Below the pieces are notes generated by a model. The model saw only the letters and a program-made list of their open reading frames with translations, was not told the DNA's origin and ran no database searches. Shown in pieces: positions 40,420-49,665 of a stretch of DNA of 64,000 nt (its first letter is position 1; each line of letters starts with the position of its first letter). Position numbers and translations under genes: made by a program. The DNA comes from Bog-473 sp963744225 (GTDB lineage Bacteria; Actinomycetota; Acidimicrobiia; Acidimicrobiales; RAAP-2): assembly GCA_963744225.1 (NCBI GenBank), contig CAVUSV010000004.1, forward strand, positions 1,240,001-1,304,000, read 5' to 3'.

Positions 40420-41471
40420 ATGGGCCAGAAGGTAAACCCTTACGGCTTCCGGCTCGGGATCACGACCGACTGGAAGTCCCGTTGGTTCGAGGAGCGTCAC
40501 TACCGCGAGTTCGTCGTCGAGGACTGGAAGATCCGCGACTACCTGACGAAGCAGCTCGAGGCCGCGGCGGTCAGCCGGATCGAGGTCGAGCGCACCCGCG
40601 ACCGCCTGCGCGTCGACATCCACACCGCCCGCCCGGGCATCGTCATCGGCCGCCGCGGCGCGGAGGCGGACCGGCTGAAGAAGCACCTCGAGGAGATCAC
40701 CGGGCTGCAGAACCGGATTCAGCTCAACATCCAGGAGATCAAGCAGCCCGAGCTCGATGCCGCGCTGATCGCCCAGGGCATCTGCGACCAGCTCGTGCGC
40801 CGGGTGGCCTTCCGGCGGGCCATGAAGCGGGCCATCCAGACCGTGCAGAAGGCCGGCGCCCAGGGCATCAAGGTGCAGTGCTCTGGTCGCTTGGGCGGCT
40901 CGGAGATGTCCCGCAAGGAGCAGTACCGCGAGGGTCGCGTGCCGCTGCACACCCTGCGGGCCGACATCGACTACGGCTTCCGCGAGGCCCGTACCACGTC
41001 GGGCCGGGTCGGCGTGAAGGTATGGATCTACAAGGGCGACATCCTGCCCTACAAGGTCTCCATCGAGGACAAGATCACCCGCGAGGCGGCCATGGCCGTG
41101 GGCGAGACGTCGGGCCAGGGCGGCCCGCGTCGGCTCATCACGGCCGGCGGTGGCCGCCGCCGCGCCGAGGACTTCCGACGACAGGCGAGCAGGACGGGGA
41201 CATCGCGGAGGACGAGCCGTCGAGGAGAAGTGGTCGAGGCGCCGGTGCCGCCGGGTGGCCGCCGGCCGAGGCCGAAGACCGAGTGCCGCTCGAGAGGGTC
41301 GGAGGCGAAGAGGAGGTCGAGGAGGAGGCCGAGGCGCCGGTGGCCGACCTGCTGCCCTCGCCGACCGAGCCCGACGAACTGGAGCGCCAGCTGACCCAGG
41401 ACGAGGAGATGGAGCGCCAGAACCGTCACCAGCACCACGAGGCGCCGCACTTCCGCAGGGAGTCGGACTGA
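40420..41471 (+). CDS. rpsC: 30S ribosomal protein S3, C-terminal tail frame-broken
   Basis: mRNA-entry-channel protein with a KH domain. MGQKVNPYGFRLGITTDW, RPGIVIGRRGAEADRLK (GxxG loop) and CSGRLGGSEMSRKEQYREG are intact through residue 250 (GGGRRRAEDF). After that an acidic tail continues in another frame (EEEVEEEAEAPVADLLP, DELERQLTQDEEMERQ) to a stop at 41471. At least one indel lies near 41180-41240. The tail is much longer than in E. coli S3. Confidence 0.9.
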
Positions 41472-41472
41472 G

Positions 41473-41910
41473 ATGTTGATGCCCAAGAAGGTCAAGCACC
41501 GCAAGACACAGCGGGGCCGGCTCACGGGAGCGGCCAAGGGCGGCACCTCGGTGACGTTCGGTGACTTCGGGATCCAGGCGCTGGAGCCCGGCTGGCTCAC
41601 CGCCCGCCAGATCGAGGCCGCCCGTATCGCCATGACCCGCCACGTGAAGCGTGGCGGGAAGGTCTGGATCCGGGTCTTCCCGGACAAGCCGGTGACCCAG
41701 AAGCCAGCCGAGACCCGCATGGGCTCGGGCAAGGGCAACCCCGAGCTCTGGGTCGCCGTCGTCCACCCCGGCCGCGTGCTCTTCGAGCTGGCGGGCGTCG
41801 AAGAGGAGCTGGCCCGTGCCGCCATGGAGCGCGCCATTCAGAAGCTGCCCTTCAAGGCGCGCTTCGTGGTGCGCCCCGGCACCCACGGCCACGCGGAGGT
41901 GGCGGTCTGA
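41473..41910 (+). CDS. rplP: 50S ribosomal protein L16
   Basis: 145 residues, intact. Organises the A-site side of 23S rRNA. MLMPKKVKHRKTQRGR at the N end, then GDFGIQALEPGWLTARQIEA and RMGSGKGNPELWVAVV. Starts 1 nt after the rpsC stop; its TGA shares the last base with the rpmC ATG. Confidence 0.96.
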   Translation: MLMPKKVKHRKTQRGRLTGAAKGGTSVTFGDFGIQALEPGWLTARQIEAARIAMTRHVKRGGKVWIRVFPDKPVTQKPAETRMGSGKGNPELWVAVVHPGRVLFELAGVEEELARAAMERAIQKLPFKARFVVRPGTHGHAEVAV

Positions 41911-42314
41911 TGCCGACTGCGCACGACCTCTCCATGCTCGACGGCGACGAACTGGCCTCGCGCCTGGGCGAGTCGCGCCGCGAGCTGTTCAACCTGCGCT
42001 TCCAGTTGGCCACCGGCCAGCTGGACAACCCGTCCCGCATCGGCCAGGTCCGCCGCGAGGTGGCCCGCATGCTGACCGTGCTGCGGGGGCGGGAGATCCT
42101 CGAGGCCGAGGGCGCCTACGTGGCCCCGACGGCGGCCCAGCACGAGGCCGCCCGGGCGAATCTCGCGGCCGAGGACGCCGAGCGGGAGGAGAAGGCGCGC
42201 CGCGCAAGGCAGCCGCTGCGGAGGCGGAGGCGGGCGGCGGGCGACGTCCACGATCACGACCACCTGGACGCTGAGACCGGCGTCCGAGACCACGACGAAG
42301 AGGATGAGGCCTGA
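41910..42314 (+). CDS. rpmC: 50S ribosomal protein L29 with C-terminal extension
   Basis: Exit-site protein. The two-helix L29 fold occupies residues 1-70 (ELASRLGESRRELFNLRFQ, NPSRIGQVRREVARMLTV). About 64 residues follow, Ala/Glu-rich, then a run of Arg and a His/Asp-rich end (DVHDHDHLDAETG), making 134 residues against 65-80 usual. The basic run may mark an undetected frameshift; another frame offers a different ending. The stop overlaps the rpsQ ATG. Confidence 0.88.
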   Translation: MPTAHDLSMLDGDELASRLGESRRELFNLRFQLATGQLDNPSRIGQVRREVARMLTVLRGREILEAEGAYVAPTAAQHEAARANLAAEDAEREEKARRARQPLRRRRRAAGDVHDHDHLDAETGVRDHDEEDEA

Positions 42315-42765
42315 TGGCCGACGAGACCCCGCAGAACGAAGGCAATGTGAACGAAGCGCCGGAGGACGCGCCGAGGCGGCAGCCGAGGACGCAGCGCGGG
42401 CCCTCGAGGCCGTCGAGGCGGAAGCGGCGCACGAGTTGCCGCCCGCGGACGCCTCTGCACCGGCCACCGTCGCCCCTGCGGCCACCGGGCCGGCGACGGA
42501 GGAAGACGGAGCGCGCCCCAACCGCCGCAAGGTGCGCGAGGGGATCGTGGTCTCCGACGCCATGGCCGCGACCGTGGTCGTGGCGGTCGTCGAGCGGGTC
42601 CGCCACCCCAAGTACGGCAAGACGGTGCAGCGCACGAAGAAGCTCTACGTCCACGACGCCGAGGACAGCGCCAAGGTGGGCGACCGGGTCCGGGTGCAGG
42701 AGACCCGGCCGCTGTCCAAGCTGAAGCGCTGGCGCCTGACCGAAGTGCTGGAGCGGGCCCGATGA
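42314..42765 (+). CDS. rpsQ: 30S ribosomal protein S17 with long N-extension, frame broken near 42377
   Basis: OB-fold 16S binder. The core begins at NRRKVREGIVVSDAMAATVV and runs through VRHPKYGKTVQRTKKLYVHD to VRVQETRPLSKLKRWRL. The start ATG (MADETPQNEGNVNEAPEDA) is in another frame; one G missing in GGACGCGCCGAGG joins it to AEAAAEDAARALEAVEAE. The full protein would be 150 residues, with about 70 acidic/Ala-rich residues before the core. The stop overlaps rplN (ATGA). Confidence 0.88.
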
Positions 42766-43130
42766 TTCAGCAGGAATCCCGGCTGCGGGTGGCCGACAAC
42801 TCTGGCGCACGCGAGGTGCTCTGCATCCGCGTGCTCGGCGGGTCGCGCCGGCGCTACGCCAGCATCGGCGACGTCTTCGTGGCCACCGTCAAGGATGCCA
42901 TTCCCGGTGCAGCCGTCAAGAAGGGCGACGTCGTCAAGTGCGTGGTCGTCCGCACCAAGAAGGAGAAGCGGCGCCCGGACGGCAGCTACATCCGCTTTGA
43001 CGAGAACGCCGCCGTGCTCATTAACGACCAACAACAGCCGCGCGGGACCCGCATCTTCGGGCCCGTCGGCCGCGAGCTGCGCGACAAGCGCTTCATGCGC
43101 ATCGTGTCGCTCGCTCCGGAGGTGCTCTAA
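42762..43130 (+). CDS. rplN: 50S ribosomal protein L14
   Basis: 122 residues, exactly standard and uninterrupted. Inter-subunit bridge protein and binding site for RsfS. MIQQESRLRVADNSGAREV, GDVVKCVVVRTKKEKRRPDG (in part) and GTRIFGPVGRELRDK are typical. ATGA overlap with rpsQ; the rplX ATG follows its stop directly. Confidence 0.97.
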   Translation: MIQQESRLRVADNSGAREVLCIRVLGGSRRRYASIGDVFVATVKDAIPGAAVKKGDVVKCVVVRTKKEKRRPDGSYIRFDENAAVLINDQQQPRGTRIFGPVGRELRDKRFMRIVSLAPEVL

Positions 43131-43441
43131 ATGCGAATCCACAAGGGAGACCAGGTGATTGTCCTGTCCGGGAAGGACAAGGGCAAAAAGGCCGAGGTGG
43201 TGCGCGCCATCCCCACCCGCGAGCGCGTCATCCTCGAGGGCGTCAACGTGGCGAAGCGCCACGCCAAGCCGACGCGGGCGACGCCAGCAGGGTGGCGTCA
43301 TCGACAAGTTCATGCCCGTCCACGTCTCGACGGTGGCCCTCGTCTGCAAGAGCTGCGACAAGCCCACCCGGGCCGGGTACCGCTTCGAGGCCGACGGCGA
43401 GAAAGTACCGCGTCTGCAAGAAGTGTGGGGGAGTCCTGTGA
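43131..43441 (+). CDS. rplX: 50S ribosomal protein L24, two frame breaks (about 43273 and 43404)
   Basis: Assembly initiator protein. The KOW motif KGDQVIVLSGKDKGKKAEVV and GVNVAKRHAKP are in the first frame. An extra C in ACGCCAGCAGG shifts to QQGGVIDKFMPVHVSTVAL; an extra A in GAGAAAGTACC then shifts to YRVCKKCGGVL and the stop. Corrected length is 102. The end keeps a CxxC pair (CKSC, CKKC), a feature of zinc-bearing L24 variants. The TGA overlaps the rplE GTG. Confidence 0.92.
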
Positions 43442-44010
43442 GCACCACGAGCGCACCGGTGCGTCCCCGGCTCAAGGAGCGCTACCTGACTGACGTGCGG
43501 GACCGGCTCAAGGACGAGCTGGGCCTGGGCAACGTCATGGAAGTGCCCCGCCTGGAGAAGATCGTCATCAACATGGGCGTGGGGCGTGCCACCCAGCAGG
43601 CCTCGCTCATTGAGGGGGCCCAGCGCGACCTCGAGACCATCACCGGCCAGAAGCCGATCGTCACCCGGGCCAAGAAGTCGATCGCCGGCTTTAAATTGCG
43701 CGAAGGGCAGAGCATCGGGGTCAAGGCGACGCTGCGCGGCGACCGGGCCTGGGAGTTCTTCGACCGGCTGCTCAGTCTCGCCATCCCCCGCATCCGCGAC
43801 TTCCGAGGCCTCTCGCCCCGGTCGTTCGACGGCCACGGCAACTACACCTTCGGGGTGACCGAGCAGCTCATCTTCCCCGAGATCGACTACGACAAGATCG
43901 ACACGACCCGCGGCATGGACATCACCATCGTCACGACCGCCCGTACCAACGAGGAAGGACGGGCGTTCCTGGCAGCGTTCGGCTTTCCGTTCCGACAGGA
44001 GACCCGGTAG
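43438..44010 (+). CDS. rplE: 50S ribosomal protein L5
   Basis: 190 residues. Binds 5S rRNA in the central protuberance. LEKIVINMGVGRATQQ, RAKKSIAGFKLREGQSIG and the end TNEEGRAFLAAFGFPF are conserved. The GTG start overlaps the rplX stop (GTGA), matching family length. It has no frame break although both neighbours upstream do. Confidence 0.96.
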   Translation: MSTTSAPVRPRLKERYLTDVRDRLKDELGLGNVMEVPRLEKIVINMGVGRATQQASLIEGAQRDLETITGQKPIVTRAKKSIAGFKLREGQSIGVKATLRGDRAWEFFDRLLSLAIPRIRDFRGLSPRSFDGHGNYTFGVTEQLIFPEIDYDKIDTTRGMDITIVTTARTNEEGRAFLAAFGFPFRQETR

Positions 44011-44014
44011 CAAC

Positions 44015-44200
44015 ATGGCGAAGAAGGCTTTGATCGAGAAGCAGCAGCGCACTCCCAAGTTCAAGGTGCGGGGATACACCCGGTGCCAGCGGTGCGGGCG
44101 GCCCAAGGCCGTCTACCGCAAGTTCGGGCTGTGCCGCATCTGCCTGCGTGTCATGGTGCACACGGGCGAGGTGCCGGGCGTCACAAAGGCAAGCTGGTAG
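44015..44200 (+). CDS. rpsZ: 30S ribosomal protein S14, zinc-binding type Z
   Basis: 61 residues. The short S14 form with zinc ligands CQRC and CRIC; the body RGYTRCQRCGRPKAVYRKF and the end GEVPGVTKASW are standard. Assembles late in the 30S head. Starts 4 nt after rplE. Confidence 0.97.
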   Translation: MAKKALIEKQQRTPKFKVRGYTRCQRCGRPKAVYRKFGLCRICLRVMVHTGEVPGVTKASW

Positions 44201-44206
44201 GCCGCC

Positions 44207-44611
44207 ATGACGATGACTGACCCCATCGCGGACATGCTCACCCGGATCCGCAACGCCAACTCGGCCATGTTCGACACCGTGCGCATGCCCGGCTCCAAGC
44301 TCAAGGAGTCCCTCGCGTCCGTCCTCGAGCGAGAGGGCTTCATCGCGGGCTACAAGGTCGAGCCCAACACAGGCAAGCCCGGCACCACGCTCGAGATCGT
44401 CATGAAGTACTCCGGTGACCGCACGAGGACCATCGCCGGAATCAAGCGTGTGTCCAAGCCAGGCCTGCGCATCTACGCCCGCGCCGACGGCATGCCGCGC
44501 GTGCTCGGTGGCATGGGCGTGGCCGTCGTCTCCACCAGCCAGGGGCTCTTGACCGACACTGAGGCGCGGCGCAAGCATCTGGGCGGCGAGGTGTTGTGCC
44601 ATGTCTGGTAG
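44207..44611 (+). CDS. rpsH: 30S ribosomal protein S8
   Basis: 134 residues, normal. Binds the 16S central domain; in E. coli it represses the spc operon. DPIADMLTRIRNAN at the N end, VSKPGLRIYARADGMPRVLGG (in part) and GLLTDTEARRKHLGGEVLC. Starts 6 nt after rpsZ. Confidence 0.97.
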   Translation: MTMTDPIADMLTRIRNANSAMFDTVRMPGSKLKESLASVLEREGFIAGYKVEPNTGKPGTTLEIVMKYSGDRTRTIAGIKRVSKPGLRIYARADGMPRVLGGMGVAVVSTSQGLLTDTEARRKHLGGEVLCHVW

Positions 44612-44650
44612 TCCGGTGACCCGCACCGCCCGCACGCGAGGGGAGGCCTG

Positions 44651-45190
44651 ATGTCGCGCGTCGGCCGTTCGCCCATCGCTGTTCCCTCCAGCGTCACCGT
44701 CACGGTTACTGGGCCCACGGTGAACGTCAAGGGACCCCAGGGCAGCCTGGAGCGCCAGCTCCCCGAGGGCATCACCATTGCCCAAGAGGGCGAGACGCTC
44801 CTGGTCACCAGGCCCGACGACGAGCGCCGGCACCGTGCCCTGCACGGCCTGTCGCGCTCGCTCGTGGCCAACATGGTCTCGGGCGTGACCGATGGCTTCA
44901 CGAAGGAACTCGAGATCGTGGGCGTGGGTTACCGCGCCACGGCGAAGGGTCCGGGCGCGCTCGAGTTGGCACTCGGCTTCTCGCACCCGGTGTTGGTTGA
45001 CGCGCCCGAGGGCATCACCTTCGAGGTGCCCGTTCCGACGCGCATCATTGTCAAGGGCATCGACAAGGAGAAGGTCGGCCAGGTGGCCGCCGACATCCGC
45101 AAGCTGCGCAAGCCCGAGCCGTACAAGGGGAAGGGCGTGCGCTACGCCAACGAGCGAGTACTGCGCAAGGCCGGAAAGGCAGCGAAGTAA
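44651..45190 (+). CDS. rplF: 50S ribosomal protein L6
   Basis: 179 residues, exactly standard. Sits near the sarcin-ricin loop. SRVGRSPIAVPSSVTV, VNVKGPQGSLERQLP and EPYKGKGVRYANERVLRKAG are typical. SD GAGGGGAGG precedes the ATG; its stop shares a base with the rplR ATG (TAATG). Confidence 0.97.
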   Translation: MSRVGRSPIAVPSSVTVTVTGPTVNVKGPQGSLERQLPEGITIAQEGETLLVTRPDDERRHRALHGLSRSLVANMVSGVTDGFTKELEIVGVGYRATAKGPGALELALGFSHPVLVDAPEGITFEVPVPTRIIVKGIDKEKVGQVAADIRKLRKPEPYKGKGVRYANERVLRKAGKAAK

Positions 45191-45564
45191 TGGCACGCAC
45201 GAGCGACCGCACCCGCCTGCGCCTCCGGCGCCACGAGCGCGTGCGCACCAAGGTGAGCGGGACGGCCGAGTGCCCCCGGCTGGCCGTGCACCGGTCGAAC
45301 CGTCACATTTCGGCCCAGCTCATCGACGATACCGCCGGCCGCACCCTGGTCTCGGCGTCGTCGGTGGAGCCGGACCTGCGCGCGTCACTGGGCAAGGGTG
45401 GTGGCGGTAACGTGACGGGCGCAGAGTCGGTCGGCCGCCTGCTCGGGAGTCGGGCCAAGGCGGCTGGGATCACCAAAGTGGTCTTCGATCGTGGGGGCTT
45501 CGTGTACCACGGTCGTGTCGCCGTCCTGGCTGACGCGGCACGAGCCGAGGGACTGGAGTTCTGA
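45190..45564 (+). CDS. rplR: 50S ribosomal protein L18
   Basis: 124 residues. Brings 5S rRNA to the large subunit. RLRLRRHERVRTKVSGTAE, RLAVHRSNRHISAQLIDD and VFDRGGFVYHGRVAVLADAA (in part) are conserved. Normal length, uninterrupted. Confidence 0.97.
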   Translation: MARTSDRTRLRLRRHERVRTKVSGTAECPRLAVHRSNRHISAQLIDDTAGRTLVSASSVEPDLRASLGKGGGGNVTGAESVGRLLGSRAKAAGITKVVFDRGGFVYHGRVAVLADAARAEGLEF

Positions 45565-45566
45565 GC

Positions 45567-46117
45567 ATGGTCGACACACAGTACGAAGAGCGCACCATCA
45601 AGGTGAACCGGGTGGCCAAGGTCGTCAAGGGCGGTCGGCGATTCTCCTTCGCCGCGCTCATGGTGGTCGGCGACGGCAACGGCAAGGTCGGTCTCGGCTA
45701 CGGCAAGGCCAAGGAGGCCGGGCTGGCGGTCCAGAAGGGAATCGAGGAGGCGCGCAAGAATCTCTTCGAGGTGCCCTTGGCCGGCAGCACGATCGTGCAC
45801 CCTGTCATCGGCGAGAGCGGCGCCGGGCGCGTGCTGCTGAAGCCAGCGGCCCCCGGTACCGGCGTCATCGCGGGGGCGCGGCTCGTCACATCCTCGAGAT
45901 GGCGGGCATCCGCGACATCCTGGCCAAGTCGCTCGGCTCGTCGAACGGCATCAACGTGGCTCACGCCACCATCGCGGGGCTCAAGCAGCTGCGCCGTCCC
46001 GATGACGTGGCCGCGCTGCGGGGCAAGGCGGCCGATGAGGTGACGCCGGGCGGCGTCCTCCGGGCCTACCGCGAGCGCAAGCGCGAGACGGATCTGTACG
46101 CGGCGGAAACGCGTTGA
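45567..46117 (+). CDS. rpsE: 30S ribosomal protein S5, frame broken near 45876
   Basis: Decoding-fidelity protein at the mRNA entry. ERTIKVNRVAKVVKGGRRFS, GDGNGKVGLGYGKAKE and PLAGSTIVHPVIGE are in the first frame; ARHILEMAGIRDILAKSLG and INVAHATIAGLKQL in another. One missing G in ATCGCGGGGGCGC (expected IAGGAARHI) joins them, giving 183 residues. Between rplR and rpmD as usual. Confidence 0.95.
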
Positions 46118-46119
46118 CC

Positions 46120-46335
46120 ATGGCACCCAGTACCAAAAAGGCAACGGGCGAGTCGCACCTGCTCGTGACGCAGACGCGCTCGGCCATCGGCACCAAGCCC
46201 AAGCACCGCGGCACGCTGCGGGCCCTGGGCCTGCGCGGCATTGGCCAGTCCAACGAGCTGCCCGATCGTCCCGAGATCCGCGGCATGATCGCCCGGGTGC
46301 CCCACCTCGTCCGTGTCGAGGAGGTCTCGAAGTGA
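46120..46335 (+). CDS. rpmD: 50S ribosomal protein L30
   Basis: 71 residues, slightly long at the N end. LLVTQTRSAIGTKPKHRGTL and GQSNELPDRPEIRGMIARV are typical of L30. The ATG two nt after rpsE is used instead of the TTG at 46114. The TGA overlaps the rplO GTG. Confidence 0.95.
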   Translation: MAPSTKKATGESHLLVTQTRSAIGTKPKHRGTLRALGLRGIGQSNELPDRPEIRGMIARVPHLVRVEEVSK

Positions 46336-46820
46336 AGCTTCACGATCTGGCGCCCCCCAAGGGCGCGACCACGGCCAAGCGCCGGGTCGGTCGCGGTACC
46401 GGGGGCAAGGGCCACAAGACCGCAGGCCGCGGCACAAAGGGGCAGAAGGCGCGGAACACCGTGCCCGTCGGCTTCGAGGGAGGACAGCTCCCCCTCATGC
46501 AGCGCATCCCGAAGCTGAAGGGGTTCACCAACCCGTTCCGGGTTGCGTACACGCCGGTCAACGTGGGCGCGCTCGACGCGCTCGCCGCCGATGAGGTCAC
46601 CGTGCAGAGCCTGGTGGACGCTGGTGTGGTGCGGCCCAAGGCTCTGGTCAAGATCCTGGGCCAAGGGTCGCTGAGCCGACCCGTCCGGGTCTCAGCGCAC
46701 GCCTTCTCCAAATCAGCGGAGGCGGCCATCACTGCCGCAGGCGGTAGCGTCGAGCGGGTGCCGCTGCCGTTTGCGCAAGGGCGCCCACCCGCCTCGGGCA
46801 ATGCCTTGATGAACCGCTAG
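46332..46820 (+). CDS. rplO: 50S ribosomal protein L15
   Basis: 162 residues. Late assembly protein. KLHDLAPPKGATTAKRRVGR, GRGTKGQKARNTVPVGFEGG (in part) and RIPKLKGFTNPFRV are standard; the C-terminal domain ends with a basic/Pro segment. GTG start overlapping rpmD by 4 nt; secY follows after 34 bp. Confidence 0.96.
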   Translation: MKLHDLAPPKGATTAKRRVGRGTGGKGHKTAGRGTKGQKARNTVPVGFEGGQLPLMQRIPKLKGFTNPFRVAYTPVNVGALDALAADEVTVQSLVDAGVVRPKALVKILGQGSLSRPVRVSAHAFSKSAEAAITAAGGSVERVPLPFAQGRPPASGNALMNR

Positions 46821-46854
46821 TGACCGCTTCGGGCAGGCACTGAGAGGAAGGGCC

Positions 46855-48141
46855 ATGCTCTCCCGGCTCGCCAACATCTTCAGGGTTCCGGACCTTCGCA
46901 ACAAGGTCATCTTCACGCTGGCCGTCATCGCCCTGTACCAAATCGGAGCGAACGTCCCAGTGCCCGGGGTCAATTGGTCGCGCCTGCAGGGGCTCGAGAA
47001 CCAGGCCTCGGCGTCGGGCGTTCTCGGTTTCCTCAACCTCTTCAGCGGGGGTGCTCTGGTGCGCCTGGCCGTCTTCGGCCTCGGCGTCATGCCCTACATC
47101 ACGAGCTCCATCATCATCCAGCTGCTCTCCACGGTGATCCCCAAGCTCGAGGAGTGGCGGGACCAGGGCGCCGTCGGCCAGAAGAAGATCACGCAGACCA
47201 CGCGGTACCTCACCGTGGCGCTGGCCGTCATGCAGTCGTCGGGACTCGTCTACGCCTTCCACGGACATGACTCCGCCCTACTCGGCACGAGCGTCGACCT
47301 GATCCCCACCTTCAACTGGCCGCTCGCCCTCTTCATGGTGTTGATCCTCACCGCAGGAACGGCGTTCGTGATGTGGCTGGCCGAGCTGATCACCCAGCGC
47401 GGCATCGGCCAGGGGATGTCGATCCTCATCTTCGCCAACGTGGTGGCCGCCATCCCCACCGGGTTCAGGGCAATTTACGCGGAGGGTGGTCGTACCAAGT
47501 TCACGATCATCATCATCGTCTCGCTCGTCCTGCTTGTGTTCATCGTCTTTATGGACCAGGGACAGCGCCGCATTCCCGTCACCTTCGCCCGGCGGGTAGT
47601 GGGCCGACGAATGTACGGCGGCAGCTCCACGTACATCCCCCTCAAGGTGAACCAGTCCGGCGTGATCCCGATCATCTTCGCCAGCTCGGTCCTCTACATT
47701 CCGGTCCTGCTCTCCAACGTGGTCCCCTGGGCCTGGTTCCAGAATTTCGTGCGCAACAGCCTCACGCCAACCAGCCTCTTCTACATTGCGGCCTATTTCC
47801 TGCTCATCGTGATGTTCACGTTCTTCTATGTGTACGTCGCCTTCGACCCGCACCAGCAGGCCGACCTGATCCGCAAGCAGGGCGGTTTCGTCCCCGGTAT
47901 CCGTCCCGGGCCGCCCACCGAGCGGTATTTCGCGCACATCCTGAGCCGGATCACGGTGGTCGGAGCCCTGTTCCTCGGCTCCGTGGCCGTGGTGCCCTCC
48001 CTGCTCATGGCGCTGTGGCATCTCAACCGCTTCCCGTTCTACGGGACGACGTTGCTGATCTCGGTGGGCGTCGCGCTCGAGACGATGCGCCAGATCGACA
48101 GCCAGCTGATGATGCGTAACTACGAGGGTTTCCTCAAGTAG
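46855..48141 (+). CDS. secY: Preprotein translocase subunit SecY
   Basis: 428 residues, ten predicted membrane helices. Channel of the Sec translocon with SecE (2534-2854) and SecG. FRVPDLRNKVIFTLAVIALY at helix 1, the plug region VLGFLNLFSGGAL, GIGQGMSILIFANVVAAIP and PGIRPGPPTERYFAHILSRI (in part). The conserved cytoplasmic loop arginines are present. Last gene of the spc block before adk, 3 nt apart. Confidence 0.97.
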   Translation: MLSRLANIFRVPDLRNKVIFTLAVIALYQIGANVPVPGVNWSRLQGLENQASASGVLGFLNLFSGGALVRLAVFGLGVMPYITSSIIIQLLSTVIPKLEEWRDQGAVGQKKITQTTRYLTVALAVMQSSGLVYAFHGHDSALLGTSVDLIPTFNWPLALFMVLILTAGTAFVMWLAELITQRGIGQGMSILIFANVVAAIPTGFRAIYAEGGRTKFTIIIIVSLVLLVFIVFMDQGQRRIPVTFARRVVGRRMYGGSSTYIPLKVNQSGVIPIIFASSVLYIPVLLSNVVPWAWFQNFVRNSLTPTSLFYIAAYFLLIVMFTFFYVYVAFDPHQQADLIRKQGGFVPGIRPGPPTERYFAHILSRITVVGALFLGSVAVVPSLLMALWHLNRFPFYGTTLLISVGVALETMRQIDSQLMMRNYEGFLK

Positions 48142-48144
48142 GCG

Positions 48145-48825
48145 ATGATTCCCGGGGTCAGGGTCGTGGTCCTCGGCAAGCAGGGGGCCGGCAAGGGGAC
48201 GCAATGCGTCCGCCTGTCGCATCACTATGTCGTGCCGCACGTCTCCACGGGAGACATGCTGCGCAGCGAGGTCAAGTCCCGCTCGTCGATGGGACAGCGC
48301 GCCGCCTCGTTGATGGAGAAGGGCGACCTCCTCCCCGACGACCTGGTCATGGAGATGGTGGGTGGCCGGTTGTCCGAGCGCGACACGACCGGCCGTGGCT
48401 TCGTCCTCGATGGCTGTCCCCGCACGACGGGGCAGGCCGAGGTGCTGGAGAAGATCGTGGATCCATTCGGCCTCGATATCGTCATCGATCTGCAGGTCCC
48501 GACCAACCTGGTCATGAAGCGCCTGGCCTCGCGCCGGGTCTGCGTGGACTGCGGCAGCAACTACTCGACGGCGGCCCCGCCGCTCGTAAACTGGACCTGC
48601 GACGTCTGTGGCGGCGAAGTGGTCCAGCGGGAGGATGACACCGAGGAGGCCATCGAGCGCAGGCTCAACCTCTACGAGGAGGAGACGGCTCCGCTGCTCA
48701 GCTGGTACAAGGAGCGCGAACTCTTGGCAGAGATCAACGGAACCGGTTCCCCCGACGCGGTGACCAGGCGGGTGGTGGGAGCCATCGACGAGCTGCGGCG
48801 GCGGCAGAAGGAAAACGGGTCATGA
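48145..48825 (+). CDS. adk: Adenylate kinase, zinc-lid type
   Basis: 226 residues. Interconverts ATP + AMP and 2 ADP. P-loop GKQGAGKGTQC at about residues 11-21 and AMP site DGCPRTTGQAEVL. The long LID carries four cysteines (CVDC and CDVC) of the structural-zinc type. The stop overlaps map (ATGA). Confidence 0.96.
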   Translation: MIPGVRVVVLGKQGAGKGTQCVRLSHHYVVPHVSTGDMLRSEVKSRSSMGQRAASLMEKGDLLPDDLVMEMVGGRLSERDTTGRGFVLDGCPRTTGQAEVLEKIVDPFGLDIVIDLQVPTNLVMKRLASRRVCVDCGSNYSTAAPPLVNWTCDVCGGEVVQREDDTEEAIERRLNLYEEETAPLLSWYKERELLAEINGTGSPDAVTRRVVGAIDELRRRQKENGS

Positions 48826-49562
48826 GGCGGAGCCCTGAGGAGCTGGCCAAGATGCGCCGCGCCGGCAAGGTCGTGGCCGAGATGCACGAGGCGACCCGCG
48901 CCGCCGCGCGGCCCGGCGTCACCACGCTGGAGCTCGACAAGGTGGCCCGCGAGGTCCTCCAGCGCCGTGGTGCCACGTCCAACTTCCTCGGCTACCACGG
49001 CTTTCCGGCCGTGATCTGCACCTCGCCCAACTCCATGATCGTGCATGGGATCCCGGGCGGGTACGTGCTCGAGGAGGGGGACATCCTCTCCATCGACTGC
49101 GGGGCGATCATCGAGGGCTATCACGGGGACGCCGCCTTCACCATGGGCATCGGGGCGATCTCCAAGGAGGCCCAGAAGCTGCTCGAGGTGACCGAGCGCA
49201 GCCTGTGGGCTGGGATTGAGCAGATGACGAAAGGCAACGCCCTCAACGAGATCGGCCGGGCGGTCCAGCAGATCGCCGAGGGGGCGGGCTTCAGCGTGGT
49301 GCGGGAGTACGTGGGCCACGCCATCGGGACGGCCATGCACGAGCAGCCTCAGGTCCCCAACTACTGGCCCGGGACCAGGGGTCCGACCCTCAAGACCGGC
49401 AACGTCTTCGCCGTCGAGCCGATGGTCAACGTGGGTTCCCCCGAGACGGTCCTGCTCGACGACAACTGGGCCGTGGTCACGGCCGACGGGAGCCTGTCGG
49501 CCCACTTCGAGCACACGATCGCGGTCACCCCCGACGGCCCCGAGGTGTTCACGCTGGCTTAG
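48822..49562 (+). CDS. map: Methionine aminopeptidase, type I
   Basis: 246 residues. Removes N-terminal Met from new proteins. The five metal ligands are recognisable: Asp in LSIDCGA, Asp in YHGDAAF, His in VGHAIG, Glu in FAVEPMV and Glu in AHFEHT. Lacks the N-terminal zinc-finger extension of MapB-type proteins. Overlaps adk by 4 nt; the adk-map linkage is conserved. Confidence 0.96.
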   Translation: MRRSPEELAKMRRAGKVVAEMHEATRAAARPGVTTLELDKVAREVLQRRGATSNFLGYHGFPAVICTSPNSMIVHGIPGGYVLEEGDILSIDCGAIIEGYHGDAAFTMGIGAISKEAQKLLEVTERSLWAGIEQMTKGNALNEIGRAVQQIAEGAGFSVVREYVGHAIGTAMHEQPQVPNYWPGTRGPTLKTGNVFAVEPMVNVGSPETVLLDDNWAVVTADGSLSAHFEHTIAVTPDGPEVFTLA

Positions 49563-49564
49563 GT

Positions 49565-49592
49565 GTCCGCGGTCCGCGGTCCGCGGTCCGCT
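49565..49592 (+). repeat. 7-bp tandem repeat GTCCGCG x4
   Basis: Three perfect copies and one partial copy of GTCCGCG just after the map stop. Probably simple-sequence variation; no function is apparent. Confidence 0.8.
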
Positions 49593-49653
49593 GTCGCCGC
49601 GGTCCGATGTAGGTCGACGCACCGCGGTTCCACGCTCCGTTGGCCTCGCGGTC

Positions 49654-49659
49654 TAACTT
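49654..49659 (+). promoter_or_regulatory. -10 element of FUSC-like gene, leaderless type
   Basis: TAACTT ends 6 nt before the GTG start; no SD precedes it. Confidence 0.35.
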
Positions 49660-49665
49660 GCCCAG

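Noticed and set aside
46114..46119. TTG 46114 as the rpmD start
   Set aside because: It overlaps the rpsE stop region and adds two residues; the ATG at 46120 fits the family better.
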